DNA of 64,000 nt from contig OY744529.1 of NCBI GenBank assembly GCA_963556195.1, positions 59,133,080-59,197,079 on the forward strand. The letters are read 5' to 3'. This DNA is from Sepiola atlantica (lineage: Eukaryota; Mollusca; Cephalopoda; Sepiida; Sepiolidae). Under the pieces are notes generated by a model. That model was given only the letters and a program-made list of their open reading frames with translations. It was not told where the DNA came from and ran no database searches. This document shows positions 33,540 to 45,839 of this stretch, in pieces. Within the stretch, counting starts at the first letter, position 1. The number at the start of each line of letters is the position of its first letter. A program made the translations under genes and the position numbers.

Positions 33540-34375
33540 TAACGGCATAATAACCGAGACCTCGATGCTGGCCGGTGAACCTTGAAAATCAGTCCGTTAC
33601 ATTACGTCCACATATCGTCATTTTCATTGTGCTTTCGATCTTCATATCCACATATAACCATTTTGTTAATGTTTTTGAGTTTCATTAAATAATTCATCAT
33701 TATGATCTGCTATATTACATTCACGTCCACATACAACCATTATTTTGGTGCTTGGCAATATCCTATACTGGATCTGTTTATATTGTGAAATTTAAATAAA
33801 TAAGTTATTTGTAAACACAGAAGAAATACACTAATTTTGAACAATTGAACATTTTCTTTAATAAATATGCATGTCATGTAAACATAAGAAAAAATTTCAA
33901 GACATTTTAAAATAACATTACTAAATTTCTAAGTAGAAAATTTATATTTTTGGACACATACATATTTTCTTCAATAAGTATGTATGTAATGAAAAAATTC
34001 TATGACGCTAATTTTATTTTATTTTTTTAATATTAATAAAGAAAAATTTGCATGTAAAAAAAACTTTCATTTGAGTATTTGTAAAAATGAAAATAATTCA
34101 TGATGTTAACTTTATGTAATTTATTTAATTTATTTTATTTAATTTATTTCTTAATAATTATTAAATTATATTTAATAATTTTTTTTAGTAATATTAAATA
34201 ATATTACTAAAAAAAATATTTTCACTATTAAATATTTCTGTAAATAAACATATTTCAATGAAAAAAATCACTTTTCATTTTTCCTTATATGTTGACCTAG
34301 ATTTTCGTGTGTTTGAGGTGCAAGGTGCACAGAGGACTGATTTTTAAGGTTCATCAACCAGTGTACTTTGCGTCT
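33540..34375. other. AT-rich interval, nothing recognised
   Basis: It includes TTTAATTTATT-type short repeats near 34115-34210. No coding homology was found. Confidence 0.4.
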
Positions 34376-34379
34376 TTGG

Positions 34380-34875
34380 AGGTCTTGGTCGTTATGTCAT
34401 TATACCCACATCATAGATCCACTGTCGTCCAAGGAAAGAGTCTATCATGCATGTGTATGCAGTGTGATAACGCATGGAAGTGAAACCTGAGCAGTGAGAG
34501 TTGAGGACATTCATTACATGAAGAGAAATGATATGAGAATATTACGATGGATGTCTAATGTGAGTCTTAAAGACAGGCTTAGATCTGATGACTTTAGAGG
34601 AAAATATAGGGAGATGTGCGCAGAACAAAAGACATCGATGGTGAAACAATGAGTGAGAGTGTTTGGTTTAGTAGTATAACAGTTAAGGTAACAGGGTTAG
34701 CTGGCAGGGGTAGGCCAAGGAAAACATGTGAGGAAGTGATAAGGATGGACTTGAGAGAAAGAGGGATGAATTAAGACCTGGCTAGAGATATGTTAGTTTG
34801 AAACTCAATTTCTTAAAGCCGTCCAACACATGTCGGCATGTAAAACGGGCGTAAAACTGAATATGATGATGAGTG
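34380..34875 (+). pseudogene. LINE RT C-terminus and 3' end (family L-A), plus copy 2
   Basis: Frames on the plus strand give 'KERVYHACVCSVITHGSET', then 'EDIHYMKRNDMRILRWMSN' and 'VSLKDRLRSDD'. Next come degenerate VERMD and 'LAGRGRPRKTCEEVI' blocks, and 'LVWKLNSLKPSNTCRHVK'-like sequence. The copy ends 'AACTGAATATGATGATGAG', the family's (TGA)n tail. It is 5'-truncated, with a small deletion after 34600. Confidence 0.75.
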
Positions 34876-35106
34876 GAAAAAATGTTGAATGATATTAGAA
34901 AGAATAAAATAATTTTTTTACGAAAATTTATTTGACATCATTTCAAAAATATAACTTCTTCATACAATGTTTTTATTTTTATTGTTAGCCTAACATTGAG
35001 CAATAGTTTGAGTATATGTTTTCTGTTGCCTTAAAAAAAGCATCCATTGTTCTCAATTTAAAATTTGAATAACATATTCTTCAATTTCACATCATCATAT
35101 AAAAAC

Positions 35107-35290
35107 GTAATTCATATGAATCAGCATGTTATGAAGTTTTACCTGTTTGATTTTGTTTACATTGGTTCCCCAATTTTTTAAGAATCAGGTACTCACAGAA
35201 GGGACCATGTGAAGGTTGCCAACTTCCCTAGTGAAAGTGATGTTATGGACCTGGCATGACTCAAACATGACTATTAGTGCATTACCATAT
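35107..35290 (+). repeat. Dispersed repeat family R-A, copy 3
   Basis: It is related to 20385-20560 over about 170 bp and to 1150-1262 over the core. Confidence 0.6.
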
Positions 35291-35464
35291 GCACATTGTT
35301 GATACATCTATTATCCCTACATGATCATGAAGGAATTGGAAACAGTTGGTGGCTCAAGCCATGGGAAAGTTGCTATCGATGAATCAAGATGTGAGTGATA
35401 GAAAAGTGTGGAGACAACGTATGAAGAAGTCAAACCCTGTCAATGGGTAAAACCCCTTAAAAAC

Positions 35465-35550
35465 AAGAAGAAGAAGAGGAAGAAGAAGAAGAAGAAAAAG
35501 AAGAAGAAGAAGAAGAAGAAGAAGAAGAAGAAAAAGAAGAAGAAGAAGCT
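35465..35550. repeat. (GAA)n microsatellite
   Basis: About 28 GAA units with a few A or G interruptions. This is a polypurine tract capable of triplex formation. Confidence 0.95.
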
Positions 35551-35714
35551 TGTGATGGGCTTTGTTCTTTAATGTTAGAGTGTATCATAAATATTCAAAC
35601 ATCTGAATTTCGGAAGAAAAGAGAAGATAAAGAAGAAAATCTCTTTCAATATAAATCTATTAGAATAGTAAAATACGTCTAATCATAATATAAGGTCTAT
35701 TTAATTCTCATCCT

Positions 35715-36312
35715 CTGAATTCCATATTGTTTGCGAATCAATGTTGCTTAGAGTGTGGTCCTTCGAAATTCCCCATTTATTTAAAATTACCTTGGATAGG
35801 GGAAAATAGTAAAATACTGGATAAGCAGATTGGTGTAAGCATTAATAAAAGCTTCTACTCTGTTTCCCTGCGCTTGGTGTATGCTACAAGACCTGCTTTT
35901 CCTTCTTGTTGTAAGGATAGTGTGCCCTTTATCTATCATAGTAATGTTGTTTACCGTTTTAAATGCCAGTGTGATGCTGATTATATTCAGCGTACTTCCT
36001 TGCATTTGCAGACCCACATAAACCAGCACGTTCCATCTAAGATCAGACAGAGAAGGGAAGGATCCCTTTTTTCAGCCTTCCTCTGCGACTTTGAACTCTG
36101 CTATTGGGCAGGATTTTATTGAAAATCCATGCTGTGCCAGTAACTATAAAATAAAGCGTTTTGAGGTGCTGCATAGAGAAGATTACAAAAAACATTTGAA
36201 AATTTTGGAATCTGTCTCTATTGCCATACGTAAACCTTCCTTGTGCCGGCAGAAGGAATTTGCAAAAACGTTAAATCTCTTTTGGGAAATTTGCCCGACC
36301 CCCGTTTTTTAA
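35715..36312 (+). pseudogene. Penelope-like element C-terminus (GIY-YIG region)
   Basis: Penelope-like retroelements encode an RT fused to a GIY-YIG endonuclease. In the first frame (35727-36070) the linker 'LKLPWIGENSKILDKQI' leads to 'VPFIYHSNVVYRFKCQCDAD' and 'YIQRTSLHLQTHINQH'. This gives the two Cys and the YI.RTS block of the nuclease; the Gly of YIG is Gln here. After a frameshift near 36075 the second frame (36091-36312) gives 'NSAIGQDFIENPCCASNY', 'KRFEVLHR' and 'SVSIAIRKPSLCRQKEF', the usual C-terminus. The RT domain itself is missing. The copy is inactive. Confidence 0.78.
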
Positions 36313-36319
36313 TTTTCAT

Positions 36320-37375
36320 TTATCTCATGCTGTGTCCTTTTAACCGTTTTTAAACAGTTATTTAATTAAAATTGATTTATTTTAATCGTCTATCGGTATT
36401 GCTTGGCACTTTAATTTCGTGATGAGAATAAAAATTGTGTAGAATACAATATCTAATATACTATCAATTGTTCAAAACAAGGGATTTATATAAGAAAATT
36501 ATTTTATTATTGCTTCCTTAAACCATGGCTTTTCAAAGATGTAATATTATCGTCAGAGGAGATTCGAACAAATAAGTTGGTAAAATAAAATTCACCATAA
36601 TGTCAACATTTGAAAAGGCATAAAGATATAAAAGAAAATAAGAGAATGTAGAGGAAGTAGGCAAAAATTAATTGTTAAAATGCATGAAGTGTTTGTAAGA
36701 TCAGATTCGAAGATTCCGGTGTATGGTAAGATCCAGGTCCTGTGTATGGAATGTGTTTAGGGGCCAGAGTTGTACAGAAATCAGATTCTTAGAGGTAAGG
36801 GTAAAATAAATCCTATAGGGAAAAGAAATTCCGTTTGCAGTAGTAAAGAGAAGGCTCCAGAAACATGACAAAAAGAAAACCGTCCTGATGGAAATTGTGA
36901 CGATTTGGAAAAGTCCAAACAGCTTTCGAATGGAAAGCCATAATTAAAAAAACTTTTCCTGGGCTTGAGAGAGAGGCAGTTTTTGAAGTAAACCCGTCAA
37001 TGGTTGAAAGTAATTTGATTACTTCAATCAAAATGAACCAGCAGTCAGTGTGGAAAGGGGAAGCCAAAGGTGAGTTTTTGATACAGCCAGACAGGGGAGG
37101 GGATGCTGCAGTAAAGTAGGAGCAGACACATGAAGGGGAAGTGTGGCGGGGAGTAGCACGTTGGGTAAAGGGGTTGTTCTGTGGTTTGAGTTGAACAGGG
37201 GTGCGATGGCAAGAAAGGGGGGGGGGAATAAGCCATTGAACATGTTCAATCGATTGTCAATAACTCTGCTCACAATCGCCTGAGACTCTCTCTGTCCTGG
37301 TTTGAGTCGCAGTCTCTCAAAATACATGATCAACAAAATATAAGTCATATTTATTTATATAAAATCCCACGCAAC
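36320..37375. other. Unassigned interval
   Basis: Purine-rich patches occur near 37080-37225. Minus-strand frames there are Pro/Leu-rich without known motifs. The stretch ending 'CACGCAACATTTTGGTGAAA' near 37385 is LTR-end-like but unsupported. Confidence 0.35.
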
Positions 37376-37379
37376 ATTT

Positions 37380-39055
37380 TGGTGAAACATTGAGTTTCAG
37401 GTTTTACCTTTTTCCATTTTAATTCATACCGTCTGATTTATTTTATCCTTTATTTGTCATATATTGCCCCTGTATCTCTTTATTCTGACCCTGAAAACAC
37501 GTGTTTTTTTATTGTATTGGAACTTTAATGTATTCTTTCTATAGTACTTATACTTCTTTCACTGTTGTATATCATGTTAAATGCTACCTCGTATGTTTGT
37601 CTGCAACAAATGAACTATGTGAGAAAGAATGTATATATATGTAAGTCCAACTGTTTCTTAATTATTGTCCTTTTCTTCCTTCTTCCGACCCTAATATGTG
37701 TGTGCCCAAGAGAACACAACACATAAATTGGCAGCCTCATGTTTCAGAAAAGATACCCGAACAAGTGCTTCACTAAATACGTTAAAGCTAGAATATTCAA
37801 TCTTTATTAGAACAGTGATATTTATGGCGCCTATCTGATGACAGATGATGATAAAAGAATTTATCTCTATATTCAACATTTATACTCTGCAATTTAAAAA
37901 CAATTGACATGAGATTATGGATAAAATAAAACAAGCGATTCCTAAAGATGCATAATAAATATAACTAAGAAATAGATTTGATAGGATTTGAAACCAGGAT
38001 AGCCAATTCCATCGGCCACGAATTGAATATGTCAAGAGTGTAAGAAAAAGAATATTTTTATCCTTTCTACTATTTTTCTGTAAACATTATGATTTCTACT
38101 CGTCTATGCTAAAATATCCTCTTGTCGAAGTTGGCAAAATTCCATAGATATTTGGAGATATTTTCTGAATAAAACCAAGATTTGAATAAATCAAACCATT
38201 TTAAACATCAAGCCCTTCCAGCTTTCCCTCTTGTGATAAAAATTAAGGTGTTCGCTTCTTGACTATGATTAAAAAAAAAAAGCATTTCATCATCATCATC
38301 ATCATCATCATGACTTGAATATTAACTAAACAGCATATTTTTCAAAATGTCTTCATTCTGCTGATTTATCCTGTTTTATGCAGTAGTGCCAACGTCCCAT
38401 AATAGTAAATGTACTTCCTGTAAAGAAGCTATATAAGTTACTTATTATGGAAGCAAATTTCTTTTTTCCCTTGCTTAAAGTTTTGTCTGTTAGTCATGAC
38501 ATTTTGGCTTTACATTCTTGAATTTCTAAAATATCAATATAAAAAACTTCTCATCGACTAAGAATATTAAAAAAATTTACAAGAACAAAAAATCAATCAA
38601 TAAAAGAAGAGAAAGCAAACAATGTTTTCCATTTATGCATGAAGAACAGATTGAGTCAAAAAGATGGGAATAAAATTCCATCAAGACACAAATAATTTTT
38701 TAAAAAGATCAAATTATCCAAACGATTGCCTATGAATAATATCGCATTTTCGAATAAAAAATGTTCAAATTTAGTTTTAGATGCGAACATCACATCTCTA
38801 TAACTAGCTATGTACGTTTGTCCCACTTAAACTTGATCTAAACTTTGTCTTTAACCTTAACCTTTAAATTCGGTTCAGCTGCTGCTGCTTGGTTTGATTT
38901 TTTTCAATTACAAACAAGTATGATTGAATTTAGAAAAGGTAGAATTATTTAGTTCGATTTTTTGGAAGCAGGTTTTGTTTCCATTAATCTTATATTAACC
39001 AAAGTAAATATAAAGAAATAAACTTTTTTCACCATAAAAAAATATGTTTCGGATT
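37380..39055. other. Unassigned interval with a small (ATC)n
   Basis: The only ordered repeat is (ATC)n, about 8 units, at 38287-38311. No coding homology was recognised in 1.7 kb. Confidence 0.4.
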
Positions 39056-39059
39056 TTTT

Positions 39060-39425
39060 TAGATGAGGATTTATAATTTGGATTATTTGAACTACTGTTC
39101 TCGCAAGAACCCGTGGCGCAACAGATAAAAGTACTTAGTATAATCAGTTCTAAGTGACAGACTTATGGAGGTTGAAGGTTCAATCCTCAGTATGGGCAAT
39201 ACTAAGAATACAATTATGAATTACTTAAGACTTCTACTAGGATGACAGAAAAGAGAAAGCTACCCTCGTGGATTAAATTAAGAGTTCGTTTCAAAATTCT
39301 CTACAGATTCTTGAGTTTGACATAAAGATCTCTGAGTTCAACAGTATGCAACTGAAGAAGGTCGGAACGTTGCGAGAATAACATCCTAGATGAGAACAGT
39401 AGTCTGAATAATCCAACTAATATAA
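39060..39425 (+). mobile_element. tRNA-derived SINE (family S-A)
   Basis: A polymerase III A box 'TGGCGCAACAGA' (39114-39125) and B box 'GGTTCAATCC' (39177-39186) form the tRNA-like head. They are followed by the family body 'TCTACAGATTCTTGAGTTTG' and 'CTGAAGAAGGTCGGAACG', and the 3' end 'GTAGTCTGAATAATCC'. The 40 bp before the head (39063-39101) are a reverse complement of the 3' end, so a second, inverted 3' fragment lies head to head, or the copy is partly folded back. No protein is encoded. Confidence 0.68.
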
Positions 39426-39429
39426 AAAA

Positions 39430-40735
39430 ATCAATTGATTAAAATAACATATTTTGAAGACTTTTAAAAACATTTTTACAGACAGCGTTTTTGTCAAAAA
39501 ACTAGAGGAGATCGATACTAACTTTGCCCTTTAATGAATGCCATTAATTTTTTCACTAAATATCAATACTACTTTTAGTAAGTATAAGGCTTGATTTAAT
39601 ATTTTTATTACATATTTAACAAATCATATTTTTCATTCAACTTTTTAACTGGATGGATTGTAGTTCCTGTAATGGGATAACAAGAAAATAAACAAATCTA
39701 AATTTATAAGAATGATTAATAAAGATTTAACATTATTTGGCATCTTTTGTCACATCGTGTTTGAAATGGGGGTGTTAATTCCGAGCGACCGGCTCCCATT
39801 TATTTCATGTGGTTGATAAACAAAGCGAAAACTGAAAGAAAGTATAAAAAGAATAAATCGAAACAAAGTTAAAGGAATACAACATATTCTTATGTTTTAT
39901 AAAATTACAGAGTATGAAAGTTGTTTGCAAGAGTGAATTGTTCATTTGTACTTTTGTGTACGTAAGTTTTAAAAGTTCAATTGTTTTCCTCTGTTTGTAT
40001 GAGATAAAATGAATGAATCAATGTACGTGTGTATATATATGTGGTCATTTTGTCAGTATTTGTGCAGTATCGTATGTAAGGGAGTTGATAGCAGTTTTCG
40101 TTCTCTCTGTCGAAGTATGTTGCATACTCTTTTTTGACTGGCTTCTGGCTCTATGTGCTTGTGCCAAATCCTTTTTATATAAAACATGGGACTTTTGAGC
40201 ATGTTTGCTTTTATCTGGAAAAGGAACTTTTAGTGTGAGGATGTAGTTTTAACAATGTCACGTGACTTGTTATTTTTTAATTTCATCTTTTTCCTGGTTG
40301 AAGCCTCTGTACAAAAATGTGATGTTTTTTAAGATGTAATTTTGAGGTATGTTTATTTGTTTGAATTCGTTGGCATAGAACGTTTCAGTGAAATGGAAGG
40401 GAGTTGCGGTTAGGGATTTAAGCCAAGGACTGTGAGTGTGAGCATGACAAGTCAGTGGCTGAATTGATAGAGAAGGTCTCCACGTGGAATGAAATTAATC
40501 TTTATTTTAGTTTTATGACTTTAATAATAGAGGATGTGGCGTATATTGTTTGGTTTTCTAGACTTTTAGCTTATTAGTGGTTGGACTTAGGGTTAGGGTT
40601 AGGAAGTCTGTTGAAATGGAATTTGGGGGTTAATCTCTTTTTTTGTTTAATGTTGGTGTGTACTATTGTGTAAGCTTTTATTTTGCAATGGAAGAAATGG
40701 AAGACCCTTGTTCTGGAACAAATGGATTTAGTTGA
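39430..40735. other. Unassigned interval
   Basis: No coding homology was found. Two telomere-like GGTTAG units near 40590 are too few to matter. Confidence 0.4.
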
Positions 40736-40739
40736 TTAG

Positions 40740-41160
40740 CATTCTTCTACATGATGATGATGATCATCATCATCATAATCATCAGTTTAACATCTGTTTT
40801 ACATGCTGGCATGTGGTGGACGGCTTTGAGAAATTGATGTCCAAACTAACCTATCTCTGGGCCGATCTTTATTTATCCCTTTTTTCCTCCCATGTTTTGC
40901 TTGATCCCCCCCATCAAATGACCCTGCTACCTCAACTGTTCTACATTTAGTAACCCAAGAACTCTCATCCATTCTTTCAATGTGACCAAGTGAACGAAGT
41001 CTCTTGTTCTGCACATATCTCCCTATACTGTCCATTTTTAATATTCTTCTGAGGTAACATCGGATAAATATTAAAAGGTTTCTTTTTTTTGTCAGTTTCC
41101 CAGTGTATCTCGCATACCTCATGTTTTTTCTTCTCATAATCTGAACTCTTTTGTCTAAAG
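40740..41160 (-). pseudogene. LINE RT C-terminus and 3' end (family L-A), minus copy 2
   Basis: The minus strand from 41137 reads 'MDSIGRYVQNKRLRSLGHIE', 'RMDESSWVTKCRTVEVAGS' and 'KGINKDRPRDRLVWTSIS'. It then passes into the 'CATGCCAGCATGTAAAACAG' block and a TGATGATGATG tail (40753-40785 on the plus strand as CATCATCAT). It is 5'-truncated, like the other copies. Confidence 0.78.
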
Positions 41161-41164
41161 TAAA

Positions 41165-41495
41165 TTCATCTTTTTTGTTTTAATACCCCTTCTTTGTCGC
41201 TGCTTACACTTCATGACGTCATAGCTTGTTTGGGTCTTTTTGATAAAAACATTTTTTTTGAAATCAACAATTTGGGGGTTATTTTATGGCAAAGCAGAAC
41301 ACCAAATTGTTATGTATTTTTTTCATACTTATGATGAGCGTTCTGTTCGACATGTAAATTTTAATTTCTTTTATACTAATGAGTCACCATTTACAAAGAT
41401 CAAAAGTCACTCGAGGATAAGGGCCGATAAGAGTATCAGTTGAATGATGAACAATACTGTGAGGGGCTTGAAAACGGTGAATGCAATGGACAACA
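41165..41495. other. Unassigned interval
   Basis: No homology was recognised; a 67-codon plus-strand frame has no motif. Confidence 0.35.
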
Positions 41496-41500
41496 TTTTA

Positions 41501-41690
41501 TTACTCAAGAGGACGGTTAGACAAGTATTTGTTGAAATTGGACTTGAAGACGACCATGTTGTAGTCAACAGGGAAGCAGTCCCGTGGCAATGTGTTCGAA
41601 AGATTGGAAGTTCTTAGGAAGAAACTCTGTTTACGGATATGGATACCAGAGGATTTAAATAAAATCCTTTGCAATGGTGGTAGCAAGGTG
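41501..41690 (-). pseudogene. Possible LINE ORF2 C-terminal remnant
   Basis: The minus-strand frame contains 'FFLRTSNLSNTLPRDCFPVD' then 'MVVFKSNFNKYL'. It resembles the 'FF..R....WNSLP..vv.a.s...FK..LDK' signature at the C-terminus of many CR1/jockey-type RT ORFs. The conserved Trp is replaced, and nothing upstream extends the match. Confidence 0.35.
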
Positions 41691-41694
41691 AGTT

Positions 41695-43355
41695 CTTACT
41701 GAGAATGCTTTATAGGGATAAACCAGACAGTCGAGCACTTTCCATGGAAAATACAATAGAGTAGAAAGAGACTAGCAACCTCTTTTCTGTGAGAAACGGG
41801 GCTGTAAGAAAGAGAAGAGATCATCCCTCATTATCAGAACACATTTGGAACGGCAAATTGTTCATTTTCTTTACTGCAAAGTTTTAATAGGGGACGTTTT
41901 TCTATATTCACCATTCTAAATTTGTTCAGATTAACACCATTCAGGATGCATAGTTGGGAAGTGTTTATGCCTTTCCCAATGGTATCATAGTGGATGCAAT
42001 AGATCTGATTGTATTTGAACTCAGCTTAGCCGGTCCCATTGTCTGTGTTGCTATCCATTACACCAGTTGTTCCTTCGTTTCCTTTTGTTTAAAACACGAA
42101 GTAAGCAGAGTATTTATTGTAATGTAATCGTACTGCCGGAATAAGAAGAAACATGGGGTGCAATTAACAGAATATATTTATTTACATAACATACAAACGA
42201 TTTGATGTTTGACAAGAGAAGGAGAGAGAGAGAAAGTGTGTGAGAGAGGAAGAGTGAGGCAGAGAGAGAGAGAGAGAGAGAGAAAGAGTGTGTGTGTGAG
42301 AGAGAGAGAGTTGTGCATGAATATTTTTATACATACTGGTCAGGAACAAATAAAATATCATGTGGGTAGGTTAACACTATTTCCCTTTTAGAAAATAACC
42401 TCTATTCTTTTTACAGAATATTGTTTCTGTGTTGGGTTTGCATTCTAAGAACTCTGCTGATTTTCATTTACCTTTACCTTTTCAAATCATCCTTACAAAA
42501 TCATAGGCGTTAGGGAAGGAGTAGGTACCTTAAAAATATCGCTTAACAAATTTAGGGCCAGCATTTCTCTTCAATATGTCGATCATTTTTTCAAAATTTC
42601 TAACGAACCTATGTTAAATCAGTGTAGTGGACGTGATGAGCAAGAATCCAAATCAAATGGTGAAAATAATCTTGACTGATCTTATATTCGCCATAGAAGG
42701 ACTTGTCTCTGGCTGGTGTGCAGAATCTAGATGTGAGAAAGAACAAGTGCACGCTGGAACAAGAGTATGTATGTATATCGACCAATCGACCATGTGCGAC
42801 CAACATGCTTTTCCATCCATAAAAGACGAGTTTAATAAAGATGTTAATTGCATTTTAGCACTCGAAGGGCTACGATTATTGAGTAATAGAGATTAGTATT
42901 GAAAAGGATGTTATTTGAAAAGAGTATACTATGTAAGGAAGTTCCAATGACAAACACATTGCTTCCATCTACAGAGACTATCTTTTCCTTCTTTTTTTCT
43001 TTTTTTATTCCTTTAGTCAGACTGTAAGGTAAATATAGTTTCCAGAAAGTCATGCTGTTGTCTGGAACTTTCTTTAGTTTTCTTCATTCCGTGAGCTTTC
43101 ATCTAACTTTACTCATCTTTTGGATGAATTGTAAATTGAATTGTAAACACATGCATCCTTGAACGAAGCAGATTTAAATGTCTTTTGATATAGATCATTT
43201 TGGTTTAGGACAATGTCGGTTAATCTTACAATCTGCTTATGCATTTTCCCGGCTTCTAAACTTGCTTTTTCCTGCTCTGTAATTGAGGAAGAAAACAGTT
43301 TAAAAGATTTCAATGTTATTTTGTCACATGTTGCATTTTTTTTTCCAATTCAATT
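41695..43355. other. Unassigned interval with (GA)n
   Basis: A (GA)n/(GT)n-rich tract lies at 42218-42312. An 89-codon frame at 42627-42896 has several Cys but no recognised fold. No other feature seen. Confidence 0.4.
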
Positions 43356-43359
43356 AATT

Positions 43360-43960
43360 CAATAAATTTGGTAAAACGTAAAACAAGTATGCTGCAGTTG
43401 CCATGCAGAAAATGAGGGCAGACATTTATACAGACGAGTACACAGTGGCTCAGCACCTGTCCAATTCACGTTAAATTGCTGCATCATAGCGCATTCACTA
43501 CATCTCCCGGAAGTCCATTCCAAAGTCGAAAGATCCTGATTGAGAAAGCGTCCCTCCTCCAGTTCAGTCGGAATCATCGGTGAAACAATTTCTGGTGATG
43601 CCCTCACATTTATCAATACTTATCATACCAATTTTTCCCAAAATAGTTTCGATTCTCTAAATTAAACAATAATTCGGTGGCTTTCCAGTTTTCGAGTTTG
43701 TGGGTAGACACGGAAACCGTGTTAGAGTATTTTCTCCTCGCTCTCTCTGCTCTTAAATGTGTCTATGAATCTGTTTGACCTTGATAATAAAATAGGGAAT
43801 TAATTGTTCAATCAAATAAACTCTTCAAAAATAATTTGAAATCTTCTGAAACGAATTGAATTTCATTATCGCTCACTCCAAATCTAGCAAACAGTTCATC
43901 GCTGCTGAAGTAGTCGCCTTCTTGCATTTGAAAATGTCAAGCTATTTTATATAGCTATCA
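43360..43960. other. Unassigned interval
   Basis: An 85-codon minus-strand frame (43616-43359) with moderate GC content may be another old LINE 3' piece, but I cannot place it. Confidence 0.3.
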
Positions 43961-43964
43961 ACTA

Positions 43965-44512
43965 TGGGTAAAAGTGCAGAATAGTTAACGATCGAGAAAT
44001 CGTAAACAAAGAAAAAGACAGAAAAAGCAACAATAAATGACTTATACCAAACGCAGTAGAGTTTAATTATCTGCCGACTTGTTTTTCACTTGCGGAAACG
44101 GTTTTTAATTTTTTTATTTCAAAATTTTATTTCGTTCAAAGCGGTCTTTACAAGTGAGAGGCTTCATTCCTAAAAAGGTAGTAAAAAAAGAAGACTTACC
44201 CTACCATTAACCTTAACTTCTGGTTTCAAGATCCCCTCTCGAACTTAGGTTTAGTGGTAGTGTAAGTCATGTTTTTTTACTATATTTTCAGAAATAAAGC
44301 CATTCCAATAATTAAGCAACAAGCGACCATTTTTTTCTCATGTGTCGTAAAGACAACTTAAAAAATAAAATTTTGAAAGAAAATACTTTAAAACAGTTGC
44401 AGCACGTTAAAAGTATACAGGTCGTAGATAATTAAATTCTACTGCGTTTGGTATAAGTTATTTGTTTTTTTTTACGACTTTTCAACTGTTATCTATTCTG
44501 AATTTTTACCCA
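43965..44512. mobile_element. MITE with long terminal inverted repeats
   Basis: The two ends are reverse complements over about 115 bp. The outer 20 bp ('TGGGTAAAAGTGCAGAATAG' against 'TGGGTAAAAATTCAGAATAG') and the inner 'ACTTATACCAAACGCAGTAG' (44040-44059 and complement 44439-44458) match almost perfectly. The inner match continues to 'TTTAATTATCT'. The middle is noncoding. The target duplication is unclear. Confidence 0.78.
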
Positions 44513-44514
44513 AC

Positions 44515-45540
44515 TAGGATTAGGTAGTAAACATCATTTACTGACATAATTCATATGTATCCTAGATCAAGGATAACTAAGGTTAAGATTTTATAGGTGG
44601 TAATTTAACAATTGCACAATCTCCTGATCCAATGTTAGTCGATACACATGACGGCTTTCATTCTGAATATTCGATAATTGGCTCTGACACCAGGAGACGT
44701 TTCGATCACGCGATTGGCTATTTGTAAGGTCACCACGTGATGTGAAAAGAAAACGAGGCTTCAACTGAGCAGGACATGTTTCTTTCCACTCCCCATGTGA
44801 AAGAAATCCATCTCAGAACAGGACGTGTAAGTCGCGGAATGCAGGTTTTCATTTATCTCTTTGATTTGAACAATACAATTCAATATTTTATGTCGACCAA
44901 TGTATATTTTAATTAGCATTCACATTTCTATATTACATATTTCGTCATATTTATGTATTTTTATGTTGTCTTTAATATGTCGTTTATGCCCTGTCGGCGT
45001 TACTAATATAATGTCAGCAACTGTAAATAAATGTTAAATGAATTTCTTAACCAACTGTTCCCTTTTATCTTTCTTTCCCAACAATATATGTTATATTGTC
45101 GATACACACGCGTATTGTTGCAATCTGTTTGGGAATAACATATTCCAAACATGTGTGCAGCTATTTATGAATTATACAGCAAATATTCAACTTAATAATT
45201 TCATTGTTTTAAAATTTCTCTTCTAAGAAATAAAAAGATTACTACACGTTTTGCACACATAAAAATGTTATTACATGTGGATAAAGAATCTTTAAAGCCT
45301 TTAAATCTTTAGAGTTTTCTCCCGTTTTAAAATATTTTTGTTTTTAGTAATTGCTTTTAGTTTTAGTTTTTATTTTGTCTCGTATTACAGGACACTGTCC
45401 TATTTCACTACACAAATAACTTAATTTCTACTTCGCAATTTATCATAGCAATTACAGTCTCTTCAGCTAAATATTTTCAGATTAATCTGGATAACCTATC
45501 AGTGTGACCCATTTTTTTTTAATGATTGATTAAAACTCTA
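44515..45540. other. Unassigned AT-rich interval
   Basis: No gene or ordered repeat recognised. Confidence 0.4.
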
Positions 45541-45542
45541 TT

Positions 45543-45650
45543 TTAAAATCATAGTTTAACAAAATCATAGTTTAACAAAATCATAGTTTAACAAAATCAT
45601 AATTTAACAAAATCATAGTTTAACAAAATCATAGTTTAACAAAATCGTGC
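45543..45650 (+). repeat. 17-bp tandem repeat, about 6 copies
   Basis: The unit 'AAAATCATAGTTTAACA' is repeated with one A variant (CATAATTT). Confidence 0.95.
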
Positions 45651-45727
45651 TCCAACGATTAAATCTGTTTGCTGTAGACGGTTTATGATTGGTTTATAAC
45701 ATAAATATTCTACCATGAATCATTTTA

Positions 45728-45836
45728 TGGATTTTTTTTTACTGGAAATATTATCGCTACAGCTTATTTCTATTTAACTGTATTTTTTTACTGGAAATAT
45801 TATCGCTACAGCTTATTTCTATTTAAGTGTATTTTT
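45728..45836 (+). repeat. 55-bp tandem duplication
   Basis: Two copies containing 'TTTACTGGAAATATTATCGC' and 'TACAGCTTATTTCTATTTAA' differ at one or two bases. Confidence 0.93.
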
Positions 45837-45839
45837 TCT

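Noticed and set aside
37340..37400. LTR end plus primer-binding site ('CGCAACA' then 'TTTTGGTGAAAC')
   Set aside because: Suggestive, but no start, TATA position or partner copy could be identified.
40585..40605. Telomere-like GGTTAG repeats
   Set aside because: Only two to three units; too few for an interstitial telomere array.
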